Origin: Phoronis ovalis
Lineage: Eukaryota; Phoronida; Phoronidae
NCBI GenBank assembly: GCA_028565635.1
Contig: JAOXYB010031909.1
Location: forward strand, 1-14,517
Direction: 5' to 3'
DNA length: 14,517 nt
The position numbers were made by a program, and so were the translations under genes. This document shows positions 7,701-14,517 of the stretch, in pieces. The notes below the pieces were generated by a model. That model ran no database searches, was not told the origin of the DNA, and saw only the letters and a list, made by a program, of their open reading frames with translations. Numbering within the stretch: the stretch's first letter is position 1; each line of letters starts with the position of its first letter.

Positions 7701-8744
7701 TAAGGTTCTTCAGTGTATTATATGTCACCAAGGTAATCAATATTAATTATGAAATTATGAAATCTAGCTCAGCATTATAAAATATTGTTCCATTACTTGC
7801 AGCATTATATATAACAATTTATAGTTGACCAATGGGTATAACTCTGTTGTTGCTTAAAGGTTTTCATAAAACATATCTTGCCTGATATTTTTAATTTCTT
7901 ACGTGAGATATGCAAATAGTGGTGATATCTCATTGCTATTTAATATTATTAATCGAGTCATTGAACAAAAAGTTCAAAAGTAATCCGCAGTGAAATATGT
8001 TGCAGATTTTAAAATTTATAAACAATTGAATGATCTGTCAAAGCAGGTAGTTCAATGTCAGTAAGTTAACGTGGGAGGTTGGTCAATAATTTTAAAACCA
8101 GTTAACTATTAAAAGCTTTATTATTATTACCCTTTATTCAATGATTTGTTAAGGCATTGACTTTGTAAATATAGTAGATTCATAATGTAATTAAGTAGGC
8201 TGCTGTGTGATTGTTTGCTAGCAGCTAATTATAAACGCATATTTTATACACAATTATAGTGGTTCCATAATTATGTTTACTAGTGGATCAAAAGATATCA
8301 TGACTTCATATTTGTGAATTTTTTTTTCTATAATTGACCTGCTTCAATATGTATTACAGTAATTTAGCTGTATTTATTTTTAATAGTAACATTTGAATAG
8401 CATTTGATGAGATTTATGAATTGAGGATAAATGGATTAATTTAAAATGGATTTTTATAAAAGTAAAAATTAATGGTCAAAGACACAGTTTCCCATTTTAA
8501 ATTTTTTTTATCAAAGTTGAATTTGAAAATGAGTTGATTTGAATGAAAACCAAGCACATCTCTGTATGACTTGTGTTTGAGAACTGCTATGGTAACTAAT
8601 GAATTTGCTAATTTTAGGTGTATTCTTTGCTAAACTTTTCTCGATCAAAAATGTTATCTGTTTGTTATATTTTCAGCTCATTATCATCCAGGGCAAACAG
8701 GAAAACAGTCTTTCATATATAACATGGCTGGAAGATGGTTATAA
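1712..8744 (+). CDS. STPG1: STPG1-like sperm-tail PG-rich repeat protein, 9 coding exons
   Basis: The coding join is 1712-1793, 2021-2142, 3009-3107, 3349-3525, 3898-4018, 4355-4455, 5213-5277, 5612-5808 and 8677-8744 (1032 nt, 343 residues; vertebrate STPG1 is about 334 from memory). All introns are GT-AG and every junction keeps frame. Recognition rests on IPTSYQTVV (38-46) with DKKGFG (51-56), the C-terminal block GAYELRDYEGP...KHY...SSTSRWT (about 280-308), and the ending GKQSFIYN...RW. Seven PGP-type cores ending in Tyr occur at 72-77, 114-119, 154-159, 198-203, 236-241, 277-282 and 319-324. The first four are degenerate (for example PSPATY and TPWHY) and the last three keep PGP. STPG/ODF3-type repeats are linked to axonemal microtubules, and mammalian STPG1 (MAPO2) to apoptosis after O6-methylguanine damage. 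No signal peptide or membrane segment is seen. TGA in frame at 1700 supports this start. Confidence 0.93.
2021..2142 (+). CDS. STPG1: STPG1 coding exon 2 (family signature)
   Basis: It encodes residues 28-68. It is preceded by a TATTTTTTAG acceptor and followed by a CA|GTAAGT donor. It holds the IPTSYQTVV and DKKGFG blocks, the best family signature in the N-terminal half, and ends ...RFNYELGA in phase 0. Confidence 0.92.
2143..3008 (+). other. STPG1 intron 2
   Basis: This 866-nt intron differs from its AT-rich neighbours by a GC-rich block at about 2260-2480 with repeated CAGGG motifs. It also holds two segments that look like exons (2212-2298 and 2585-2710). No transposase or RNA gene is seen. 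Confidence 0.7.
2295..2479 (+). repeat. GC-rich degenerate minisatellite in STPG1 intron 2
   Basis: CAGGG recurs seven times, starting at 2295, 2305, 2317, 2364, 2402, 2444 and 2475; the later copies are spaced 31 to 47 bp apart. The clearest part is a pair of 31-bp direct repeats, 2342-2372 and 2380-2410, differing at one base (period 38). Each repeat contains a near-palindrome (CCCCACA, one base, TGTGGGG) that could fold into a tight hairpin. Flanking copies are decayed. Confidence 0.7.
3009..3107 (+). CDS. STPG1: STPG1 coding exon 3 (repeat 1)
   Basis: It encodes residues 69-101. It is exactly 33 codons with phase 0 at both ends, so it could be skipped without a frameshift. The first repeat core reads PSPATY, with the usual glycines replaced. 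It is followed by a basic KKGTGGF stretch typical of the repeat spacer. Confidence 0.9.
3349..3525 (+). CDS. STPG1: STPG1 coding exon 4 (repeats 2 and 3)
   Basis: It encodes residues 102-160, 59 codons, phase 0 at both ends. It contains the cores CPGAGKY (113-119) and QPAPNAY (153-159). The donor is CAG|GTAAGG and the acceptor TTTTTTGTAG. Confidence 0.92.
3526..3897 (+). other. STPG1 intron 4
   Basis: A 372-nt AT-rich intron bounded by GTAAGG and ATTTCAG. I see no repeat, RNA gene or alternative exon. Confidence 0.8.
3898..4018 (+). CDS. STPG1: STPG1 coding exon 5
   Basis: It encodes residues 161-200 plus the first base of Trp201. The downstream intron interrupts the fourth repeat core between TP and WHY. 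The donor is CCAT|GTAAGT. The Trp sits where the family normally has Gly. Confidence 0.9.
4019..4354 (+). other. STPG1 intron 5
   Basis: A 336-nt AT-rich intron bounded by GTAAGT and TTTCTATAG. Minus-strand open frames here are low-complexity and not supported as genes. Confidence 0.8.
4355..4455 (+). CDS. STPG1: STPG1 coding exon 6 (end of repeat 4)
   Basis: It encodes the rest of Trp201 to residue 234. After HYTPSD comes a basic SSFKSKSKR spacer resembling the vertebrate SCFKSKTNR block. The donor is GAT|GTAAGT. Confidence 0.92.
4688..4695. repeat. Left 8-bp target-site repeat of the MITE
   Basis: CAAAATGC, identical to 4948-4955. The final C is also the first base of the TIR, so the duplication could be read as 7 or 8 bp. 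Confidence 0.8.
4695..4947. mobile_element. hAT-like MITE, 253 bp, non-autonomous
   Basis: The element begins CAGTGGCGGAT (4695-4705) and ends ATCCGCCACTG (4937-4947), an exact 11-bp terminal inverted repeat. It is flanked by perfect 8-bp direct repeats, CAAAATGC (4688-4695 and 4948-4955); the left copy shares its last C with the TIR. An 8-bp target duplication and CAGTGGCGG-type ends are hallmarks of hAT elements. The interior is markedly GC-rich (runs of G at 4777-4782 and 4906-4912) against an AT-rich intron. It has no transposase-length frame, so it is a non-autonomous copy. The small ORFs crossing it are not genes. Confidence 0.85.
4948..4955. repeat. Right 8-bp target-site repeat of the MITE
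   Basis: CAAAATGC directly follows the right TIR. Its identity with the left copy suggests a fairly recent insertion. Confidence 0.8.
5213..5277 (+). CDS. STPG1: STPG1 coding exon 7 (repeat 5)
   Basis: It encodes residues 235-255 plus two bases of Leu256. It opens directly with a canonical core, NPGPGTY. The donor is TTCT|GTAAGT, phase 2. Confidence 0.93.
5278..5611 (+). other. STPG1 intron 7
   Basis: A 334-nt intron bounded by GTAAGT and TTTTGCAG, AT-rich. Nothing further is seen. Confidence 0.8.
5612..5808 (+). CDS. STPG1: STPG1 coding exon 8 (repeat 6, conserved C-terminal block)
   Basis: It encodes residues 256-321 plus one base of Ala322. A proline-rich stretch (PLPAPIPN) leads into a canonical PGPGAY core, then the most conserved block of the family (DYEGP, KHY, SSTSRWT). 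It ends inside the seventh core, PGP|AHY. The donor is CCAG|GTAAGT. The frame happens to stay open for about 60 codons past the donor, which is intron. Confidence 0.95.
5809..8676 (+). other. STPG1 intron 8, large and apparently empty
   Basis: At 2868 nt this is by far the largest intron, lying inside the seventh repeat core. It is uniformly AT-rich with no recognisable exon, transposon end or RNA gene. It holds small palindromes: TTGATTAA-GT-TTAATCAA (6016-6033) and a 17-bp palindrome with 8-bp arms centred at 6324 (6316-6332). These are not unusual for such base composition. Confidence 0.7.
8677..8744 (+). CDS. STPG1: STPG1 coding exon 9 (C-terminus and stop)
   Basis: It completes Ala322 and encodes HYHPGQTGKQSFIYN...RWL, ending at TAA (8742-8744). 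The acceptor is TTATATTTTCAG. GKQSFxYN near the C-terminus is the family ending, which justifies joining across the 2.9-kb intron. Confidence 0.93.
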
Positions 8745-9884
8745 TAGTGCCTGTAGGTGATGCAACAGGGCTTCAAACAGGAGAAGTGCTTCTAGTCCAT
8801 TCAAGGCATGATCACAGTTTAGAGTGTAGTGCTGTGGATTATGTGGAAATCAAAATGTGCAAAACTGTTTGGTAACAAGCTGACATACTTAAATCAAAAC
8901 AGTTGTGGAAGCATAAACAAAAATTAGCAAGACCGAAGTACGTTATATAAAATTTATTTTTTGAAGAATTGTTGTTTTAGTGAATCTGACATATACAGTA
9001 TTGTTATTGATCTTCACTTGCCAAACATAATATCAATCATGCCGAATCTGGCACTCGGCCTCAATGGAACTAATATAATGTACAATTGAGGTCTCTAGCT
9101 GCATTTGCATGTAATACAAATATTATGAGAAAATATAATTTTATTACAAAGCTTGTTAAGGGAGAAGCATTTGTTAAGTTATTGACACCCACATTCAAAC
9201 TCTGATTCAAGTGCTGTCAAGTAGGCAAGTAAGAAGGCTAAAAGGAAATACTTCAGTTGATGCAAATACTGTTTATGTTCAGGATAAAACTAGAATCTTC
9301 TAAGCTCTTAAGCTGTTTCCTCAAAGAGTACAAGGTTTTGATTGTAGCCCTCTGGTTTGATTACAATTCTTTTGAACAACGTATAATTGTACAGTTTTAA
9401 AAACTTGTTGCCCAGTGGTTCTCCTGATATATATTTAGAGAAGTACTATTTTTCCTACAATTGCAAATCGAACCAATTTTAGTATATTTTATGCTTTAAC
9501 TATTTCGATATTACAATCATAAAAAATTCAAGCTCCCATTATCAAATTTGATATTAAAACTATTTTTCTGTGGCATTCAATAATTCTGTGACATGATTTT
9601 TCTTGAATTTGTACACTGAAAAGTAATAATAATTTTTTGTCCTGTAATGTTTGTTCATGTATGGACAGGTATGGCCCTACTTACTTGTTTGAAGTGCTGT
9701 TACCAAACTGTTTATTATAATGTTCAATTTTTTTATTCTGTGATAGTTGTACATTTTGTAAATTTTGTACTATATTTGTATATAATAGCTTGTGAATACA
9801 TTATCAGTAAATTACAGAATAAATATATTATTTATATTCACGGCTGTGTAACTCATATAATTATGCTATTAAATTTAAAATAAA
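8745..9884 (+). other. STPG1 3' UTR
   Basis: About 1.1 kb lies between the stop codon and the first good AATAAA. It is AT-rich, with a cluster of TGTA motifs at 9740-9784, including a Pumilio-type TGTATATA (9777-9784). The ORF starting at 9647 lies wholly inside it and is low-complexity. Confidence 0.65.
9818..9823 (+). terminator. Poly(A) signal for STPG1 (AATAAA)
   Basis: AATAAA at 9818-9823 is followed by T-rich sequence. A second AATAAA lies at 9879-9884 and an ATTAAA at 9892-9897. The cleavage site is likely between about 9840 and 9920. Confidence 0.55.
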
Positions 9885-9897
9885 TGATCTCATTAAA

Positions 9898-10408
9898 GGT
9901 ATAACTTCACAAGCATCAAAACTGCACAGCTGCTCACCTCTATGATTTTAAATAATGCAAAAGTAGAATGAATTAACAATTTCCTGTGAAAAGGCTGCAT
10001 AGAAAAGTTTTTAAAAAACGTAAAATTTATCGAGTACCAATACAAAAACGACCTCGTCGCATTTTCTGTAACATGAAACTCAAAAGGAATGAAAGCTTTT
10101 CCGATATATATTTCCCAAGAGTATGAAAAGTGTATGCTTGAATTTAAAAGTGAACATGATAATTTATCATATATTTTTTCAACCAAGTAATACATTTTTA
10201 AATTGGATATTACATGTATGTTATTGTAATATATGGAAATGTTCGTATTCTACGAAATTGTTCTTGATAAAATAGTTTTGCGATGTTTAGCCTCGGAAAA
10301 TGAAGAACGGTTGTTCATAGATCTTTTAAGATATTTCGATTACTCTGACATAAACTTCAGAAATAAAATGGAATCTTGAAGTCAAATTAATATTCCTTTT
10401 ACTTGCAA
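9898..10408. other. Intergenic gap between convergent genes
   Basis: About 0.5 kb of AT-rich sequence lies between the poly(A) regions of the plus-strand STPG1 and the minus-strand neurensin. A 100-codon minus-strand frame (10195-9893) is Phe/Ser/Leu-rich and has no splice or promoter context, so I do not call it a gene. Confidence 0.6.
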
Positions 10409-10560
10409 TTTATTCAATTGTTGAAATACAATCTGGGGCTTACTTACTGGGAGAAACTAAAAAAAAAATTAAAAAAGCACTAAAATATATGCTCACTTTA
10501 CATTTTATTCGTGTTGATATCTGTTAAGTACAATAAATCACAAATTCGATGTTATTTATT
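10409..10560 (-). terminator. Poly(A) signals for neurensin (three AATAAA on the minus strand)
   Basis: TTTATT on the plus strand (AATAAA on the minus) occurs at 10555-10560, 10504-10509 and 10409-10414, which are 57 to 208 nt beyond the stop codon. Any could be used, giving a short 3' UTR. Which one is used is not determinable. Confidence 0.45.
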
Positions 10561-10616
10561 TTTAAAAAATAGAGGATATTTAAAAAAGGTAGGCCAATGA
10601 TAATTCGTCGTAAAAA

Positions 10617-11470
10617 TCACTCTGCAACGTCATAATACTCCACTATTCCATCTTCGGTGACAATGGCATCCGAATTTCTTCTAGCCGGTTGTACTTCACT
10701 GATTAGTGAAGTAGCAGGAACTTTCATTTCTACAGGTGATAATGGCGGTATTTCTTCCACGTGTAACATAGATTTTATGCTCTCCGAATCCTTTTCAACT
10801 TTTTTATGTTCGAAACATTTGTGTAGGAAACTCGGAAACAAAAGCGCTACGCAGAGAGTAAATCCTCCACCACAAAACATAACAAGTCCTATCAGTTTAC
10901 ATACTTCCAGAACGTAATTATATTGTATTGCGTCTTCGTCCACAACTGCCAAATGTTCCCCATTTGCAACAATTACTCCCTGACGAGGTACCAAATAGCC
11001 GACTAAAATTAAAATCAGACCAAAGATTAAAAAATTCGCGCCAATCCAAACAAATATCTTCCACCAAATCGAATTACAGCGTCGTCGTCTGCGATTTGGG
11101 TGTAGAAGATAGTAATAGCTATCTTCATCGTCATCATCCTCTTCAAAAATATCTGCTGTATCCTTCGTGTATTCATAAAAATTATGTAAATAAGATTTTA
11201 CTCCAAAGTAATCCGGGCAGGTTTTCTTTTCTTTTTCAGTAGGTTCCAATTCGGATTCGTCGACTTTCTCTAGTTCCGGTTTTCGTTGTAAAGGTGCTCT
11301 GTTTCCTCGAGATCTCCGAGGATCATCACTCTCCCCTGTAAGGTACTTCTCATATTCGGCGCTTGCCGCCATGGCAGTGGCTGATGCCCGTTTGTTATTG
11401 CTTAGGCTAACACCTGAAACTGTAGCATTAGTATGCGACCTGTGTGCTGTATTTTTACTGCACGGACAGA
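10617..11470 (-). CDS. Neurensin coding exon 2 (main exon)
   Basis: This exon carries both membrane segments and the stop TGA (10619-10617). The frame is open for 32 complete codons upstream of the ATG at 11372, up to a strong acceptor (TTACTTTATATTTCAG read on the minus strand; the AG complement is at 11471-11472). The ATG at 11372 has an excellent context (GCCATGG) and may be an alternative start. Confidence 0.92.
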
Positions 11471-12063
11471 CTGAAATATAAAGTAAATCATTATGAGAAA
11501 ATGCTTTGTTTATAGGCCTACTTTTTACTAATTGATATAAATTGCATGTAAACTTGCTTTGACGTACACATTATTCGCGTTACATGAAAATATACATGTA
11601 CTGTACATAAACTGCGCAGACGTTACTTGACAACTATTAAGGCAAGTAAGTAGTTGCAATAACATTTGAATTAACATGCTACTATTACTAATAATATTTT
11701 GTAATTTTTTCCTCTAAAGAATAAATGCCATTTAGTATTCGAGAAACATTTATTGGACACTGATGCGAAACGGATATATTTTAGTTCTGGGAGGATGAGC
11801 CAACTAAAAAAAGATGTAAAGTAGAAAGGATATTCTACCATGGCATCTGCACCACGAGCTATACGAGTCTCACATCTGCTACCTCTACTTGGACTGCGTT
11901 CCCGTTTATGGCCTGAGCCGGGAAGTCCAATCGTTTGCAATGTGTCGCTGGGTATTTTTAATAATTGAAAATTATTGAAAGAAAAATATTCGAAACAAAC
12001 ACTAATGTTATGCATAGGTAACCGTTAGGCTTTAAGACGCCATAACTTACGTAGCATGAACAT
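10617..12063 (-). CDS. Neurensin-family two-pass membrane protein, 2 coding exons
   Basis: The minus-strand join is 12063-12051 and 11470-10617 (867 nt, 288 residues); starting at the internal ATG 11372 gives 251. Numbered from that ATG: an acidic/basic N-terminus, FGVKSYLHNFYEY (56-68), acidic run EEDDDDED (77-84), five Arg (94-98), membrane segment 1 (about 106-128) ending VGYLVPR, a loop with VVDEDAIQYN (143-152), and segment 2 (about 156-180) with CKLIGLVMFCGGG. The C-terminal tail is hydrophilic. GV+SYLHxFYE, the VGxLVP exit and VVDxxAxQ(F/Y)N are the neurensin signature. Vertebrate NRSN1 and NRSN2 are about 195-204 residues and act in neuronal vesicles and neurite growth, so this copy is longer. 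TMEM74 is a more distant relative and fits less well. The orthology to NRSN1 versus NRSN2 is unresolved. Confidence 0.9.
11471..12050 (-). other. Neurensin intron 1
   Basis: A 580-nt intron with GTAAGT donor and TTTCAG acceptor on the minus strand. It is AT-rich except for the segment around 11835-11955, which is about 54% G+C and open on both strands (described separately). Confidence 0.55.
11840..11951 (+). CDS. Possible nested first exon, presequence-like (tentative)
   Basis: On the plus strand, CTACCATGGCA gives a near-ideal start context. The frame runs 37 codons, MASAPRAIRVSHLLPLLGL..., to a possible donor, GCTGG|GTATTT (11952). The peptide is Arg/Ser/Leu-rich with no acidic residue in its first 24 positions, like a mitochondrial presequence. 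G+C is about 54% (60 of 112 bases by count) against AT-rich surroundings. The same DNA is also open on the minus strand (within 12015-11671), reading ...KRERSPSRGSRCETRIARG..., so the coding strand is uncertain. No convincing downstream exon was found. It may be an exon, an alternative neurensin exon or chance. Confidence 0.3.
12051..12063 (-). CDS. Neurensin coding exon 1 (short, N-terminal)
   Basis: Reading minus, ATGTTCATGCTAC|GTAAGT ends at a consensus donor (GT at 12050-12049). It leaves one base, exactly the phase needed by the acceptor at 11470. The joined protein begins MFMLLCPCSKN. The closest in-frame upstream stop is TGA at 12105-12103. Vertebrate neurensins also have Cys-rich N-termini (for example SCSCS in NRSN2, from memory), which supports the join. 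The exon is tiny and unsupported by transcript data. Confidence 0.6.
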
Positions 12064-12333
12064 GATTGTTTGCGTGTTACTATGTGTTACAACGTTAAAA
12101 AATCAGTGCATTTATATTTTCTACTTGTCACCTGCTTCTTTGAATATTGTTTTAACCAAGATAATTTGAGATTATCAGATGAACTTTATTTAGCACTTGT
12201 CTACATTTATTTATGCATAAGTTTCTAAATTAATATCGATAAATACGCCTACAGCGGTGAAAATTCTATTATGCGAGTATATGCTGTTAATTATGGTCAA
12301 TAATGTTAAAACTGATTATATATGAAAGATATT

Positions 12334-12357
12334 GAGCATGCGCATTGCCATAGCAAC
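12334..12357. promoter_or_regulatory. Composite NRF1-like site and RFX X-box
   Basis: GAGCATGCGCA (12334-12344; minus strand TGCGCATGCTC, near the NRF1 consensus) runs directly into ATTGCCATAGCAAC (12344-12357), which fits the RFX X-box with two inverted half sites. It lies about 280 bp upstream of the neurensin first exon ATG, and about 100 bp left of a plus-strand ATG that opens only 21 codons. A TATATAA on the minus strand (12322-12316) lies between it and neurensin. It is most simply the neurensin promoter; RFX factors act in ciliated and sensory neurons. Confidence 0.55.
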
Positions 12358-12629
12358 AATTCCTATGGGAAACCAGTAAAAAATCAGTGTTATTCGTACA
12401 AAAAAAGTGTCATATAAAGCGACAGAAATAGAATGACGTTTTGTGAAACCCGCATAAAATGCTTTCTGATACTCGACCTATTTCCCCTATATTTAGAAAT
12501 ATACGTTCTCCGGTCATAAAATAACATATTATTTTATGCTCTGTAATTACATAGATATTTTGAAATTCAATCAGTTGTTTAATATTATCCAGACAGAAAT
12601 AAATATGTAAAACAAAACAGCCAAACTTA

Positions 12630-12757
12630 TTATGGCAACAGAAATGTTGGTGGAAACGGGTTTTTCAGTTTTTCGTATTTCTTGGTATAGTTAGAACTGC
12701 CACTGTCATCTTCTAAACTACCCTCGCAATGTTCACTTTGTATTTCTGTGGTTCTTT
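12630..12757 (-). CDS. Candidate last exon of an unidentified minus-strand gene
   Basis: Reading minus, an acceptor-like ATAATTAG (AG complement at 12758-12759) is followed by a 41-codon frame ending TAA (12632-12630). The peptide is hydrophilic and acidic, then basic (EGSLEDDSGSSNYTKKYEKL), and finishes NPFPPTFLLP, plausible for a disordered C-terminus. A minus-strand ATTAAA lies at 12583-12578, about 50 nt past the stop. No upstream exon in matching phase was found to the right, and a 41-codon open frame is not rare here. I do not recognise it. Confidence 0.25.
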
Positions 12758-12763
12758 CTAATT

Positions 12764-14517
12764 ATAGCAATGAGTCGTTAATCTTTTAAAATAGCTATAA
12801 GTTTAAATTTTAATGATTCTAAAAAAAACCTGTGTGATAATATTACTTATTTCGAGGAGTCTTTATTTCTAAAATATTCAGTATTTAAATACTAGTGTTC
12901 TCAGTACGATTAGCACTTAAATAGCGTTCTCAGTACCTTTTGCTAATTAAGTCAAACAGATTTCCCTAACTGTCTCTACATACTAGGCTCACATGTAACG
13001 ATGGCGTTTCTGTAACAGAATTTAGGATTTCCAGAGCATTATTTGCTGGTTTAGCACCCAATTTTTGTTAAAGACTCGACATTGTCATCGCAGTTTATCT
13101 AATTTGTTTCATGCTTAATTCATGTCAAAACCACATTTTCTTCACTATAAACGCATAAATGAAAAGAAAATATAACTAAGTTGACAAAAACACACAGGCT
13201 TCGCTGTGAAATTATTAAAACTATACAAAAACTGAAAATTTCCCTCACCTTAAAAGACGTGTCATCTGTGTGCATAAGCTGCCATTTTCTTCTACTTTAT
13301 CGCAAAGTACAGTTTCTATCAGGAATATGCAATAACATCAGCGAAAATGGACACTATAATCAGGTTTCTCATTAGACGAACTTCTTCACAATAGAAAATA
13401 TTGATTACCGTAAATATGTCGAACTGTAATAACTGCTTCACAAATACTACGCATGTAGCTATAGAGTTATAGAGTTATTGATAGAAAGATTTTAGAAGAT
13501 CAAATTTGACACGTTACGTGTGGATTCAAAAGTGGAAGCAAGTTTTTACGATATAAACTACAGATTATTAGTTGGAGTATTTCGTTTTATCCGACATTTT
13601 TTGTTGCAATACGGTAGTGCTAATCTTCATGACGTGGTACATCTAGCCAATGGGGAGGAAGAAAATCAGAGGCATAGCTTCGCTGACAAAAGGGCATTGA
13701 AGGGACTACATTTATTAATTAGCATGAATAATTAGTATTTTATAAAATGATATTTTAATCAGTTTCATGACATGCATCGTTCAATCATAGATATTGCACG
13801 ATGGTTTATAGAACTGTTGCATAAAAGGTAGCTACATATTAAAGATCCTTTTGCATGTTATAAAGCAAGACATATAGGAACAAATGAACTACCAAGTAGA
13901 TACTGGCCTGGGATATAATTTTAAAATAGAATCTTTTGTACATTTATAAACTTTGAGATTAGTACACTTCATTAAAAAATATTATTAGTGAGATTTCATG
14001 CAGTCTTTTATCATTTGTTATTCACCAGTAACCTCTGTACAGTTTATGACTGAAACAAGTAAATTTACATATGAACTTGGTGCCCGGACTTGGTGTAAAC
14101 TGTAGAAAACAGAGTGACCAGAAACGCTTGTGTCAAGCGAAACTAGACAATTGGAAGTAGTCGTCTATATTAAAAATCTTGTTTCCCGTTTTTGTTTTTA
14201 TCCTTGTAATGCAATGAGGCAAAAGCTAGCGGAAAGCTGGTGACACTGTATCATGGTTTAATTTGTATACAACAAGCCGCTCTTGGTGGAATGATCTATA
14301 TTTATTTATAAGAAACTTGGAAAAAATCCGAATCACTCCGATCTATAGCCACCAACAATTTTGCATTATTTGGTGGTTTCCTGGTTCTCCCATATCAACA
14401 TTGCATTTACTTACATAATGTTAATTAATAAATTTTGTTAATTAAATTTGGGAATTCAGACACAGCTAAACTTTTGGGTGTTTGATCAACGTTTAATTCT
14501 ATATCACGGTAACAACC
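12764..14517. other. Right flank, no supported gene
   Basis: AT-rich sequence. Plus-strand frames at 13181-13375 and 13496-13735 are open but lack an ATG with splice context or recognisable motifs. TGACGTGG (13630-13637) and CCAAT (13647-13651) lie close together but point to no gene. A short inverted repeat, CCACCAA/TTGGTGG, lies near 14350-14375. I see no RNA gene, transposon end or conserved domain. Confidence 0.5.

Noticed and set aside
9893-10195. 100-codon minus-strand ORF
   Set aside because: Phe/Tyr/Ser/Leu-rich composition typical of translated AT-rich DNA. It lies between two poly(A) regions with no splice or promoter context.
10657-11242. Plus-strand ORFs of 86 and 104 codons
   Set aside because: They are antisense to the neurensin coding exon and have no recognisable features.
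12459-12524. Plus-strand 21-codon ORF (MLSDTRPISPIF...) about 100 bp after the X-box
   Set aside because: Its distance from the X-box is attractive for a cilium gene, but it stops at TAA after 21 codons and has no good donor.
13249-13278. Minus-strand mini-exon (LMHTDDTSFK) with acceptor and GTGAGG donor
   Set aside because: It is only 30 nt, and its phase 0 end does not match the phase needed by the candidate exon at 12757. Likely chance.
13496-13735. 80-codon plus-strand frame
   Set aside because: It has no ATG near its start and only a poor acceptor (purine-rich upstream). No motif recognised; it could be a decayed exon, but I cannot support it.
13998-14105. 36-codon plus ORF containing SKFTYELGA, resembling SKRFNYELGA of STPG1 exon 2
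   Set aside because: The match is only about nine residues. The flanking sequence lacks the TSYQTVV and DKKGFG blocks, so an exon duplication is not supported.

Overview
This is a eukaryotic window, almost certainly from a non-vertebrate animal. It is AT-rich (roughly two thirds A+T by eye), its genes are split by GT-AG introns of 0.2 to 2.9 kb, and it has AATAAA-type poly(A) signals. Its two identifiable genes belong to animal families: a sperm-tail PG-rich repeat protein (STPG1 type) and a neurensin. An intronic hAT-like miniature transposon also fits an invertebrate genome. I cannot name the species or phylum from the sequence alone.

Layout. The left end (1 to about 760) holds the 5' part of an unidentified minus-strand gene; only its first coding exon (667-762) can be supported. 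A presumed divergent promoter of about 0.95 kb (763-1711) separates it from an STPG1-like gene on the plus strand. That gene has nine coding exons (1712-8744, 343 residues) and a long 3' UTR ending near 9.82-9.88 kb. Its intron 2 carries a GC-rich degenerate minisatellite and two exon-like segments. Intron 6 carries a complete 253-bp hAT-like MITE with terminal inverted repeats and an 8-bp target-site repeat. Intron 8 is a 2.9-kb AT-rich stretch with no recognisable gene.

A neurensin-family gene lies tail-to-tail with it on the minus strand. Its main coding exon is 10617-11470. The reading frame stays open upstream of the internal ATG at 11372, up to a strong splice acceptor, and joins in phase to a short first coding exon (12051-12063), giving a 288-residue protein with a Cys-containing N-terminus. 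A GC-rich segment inside that intron (11840-11951) is open on both strands and may be a nested exon. A near-perfect RFX X-box next to an NRF1-like half site (12334-12357) lies about 280 bp upstream of the neurensin start.

Right of 12.4 kb I see only one weak candidate minus-strand 3' exon (12630-12757) and otherwise AT-rich sequence. The STPG1-like protein probably acts in or near axonemal microtubules and the neurensin in neuronal vesicles. Nothing shows that the genes form one pathway, and this is not an operon. The most distinctive points are the seven evenly spaced PGP-type repeats in STPG1, the in-phase upstream neurensin exon, the double-stranded open segment in the neurensin intron, and the composite X-box element.
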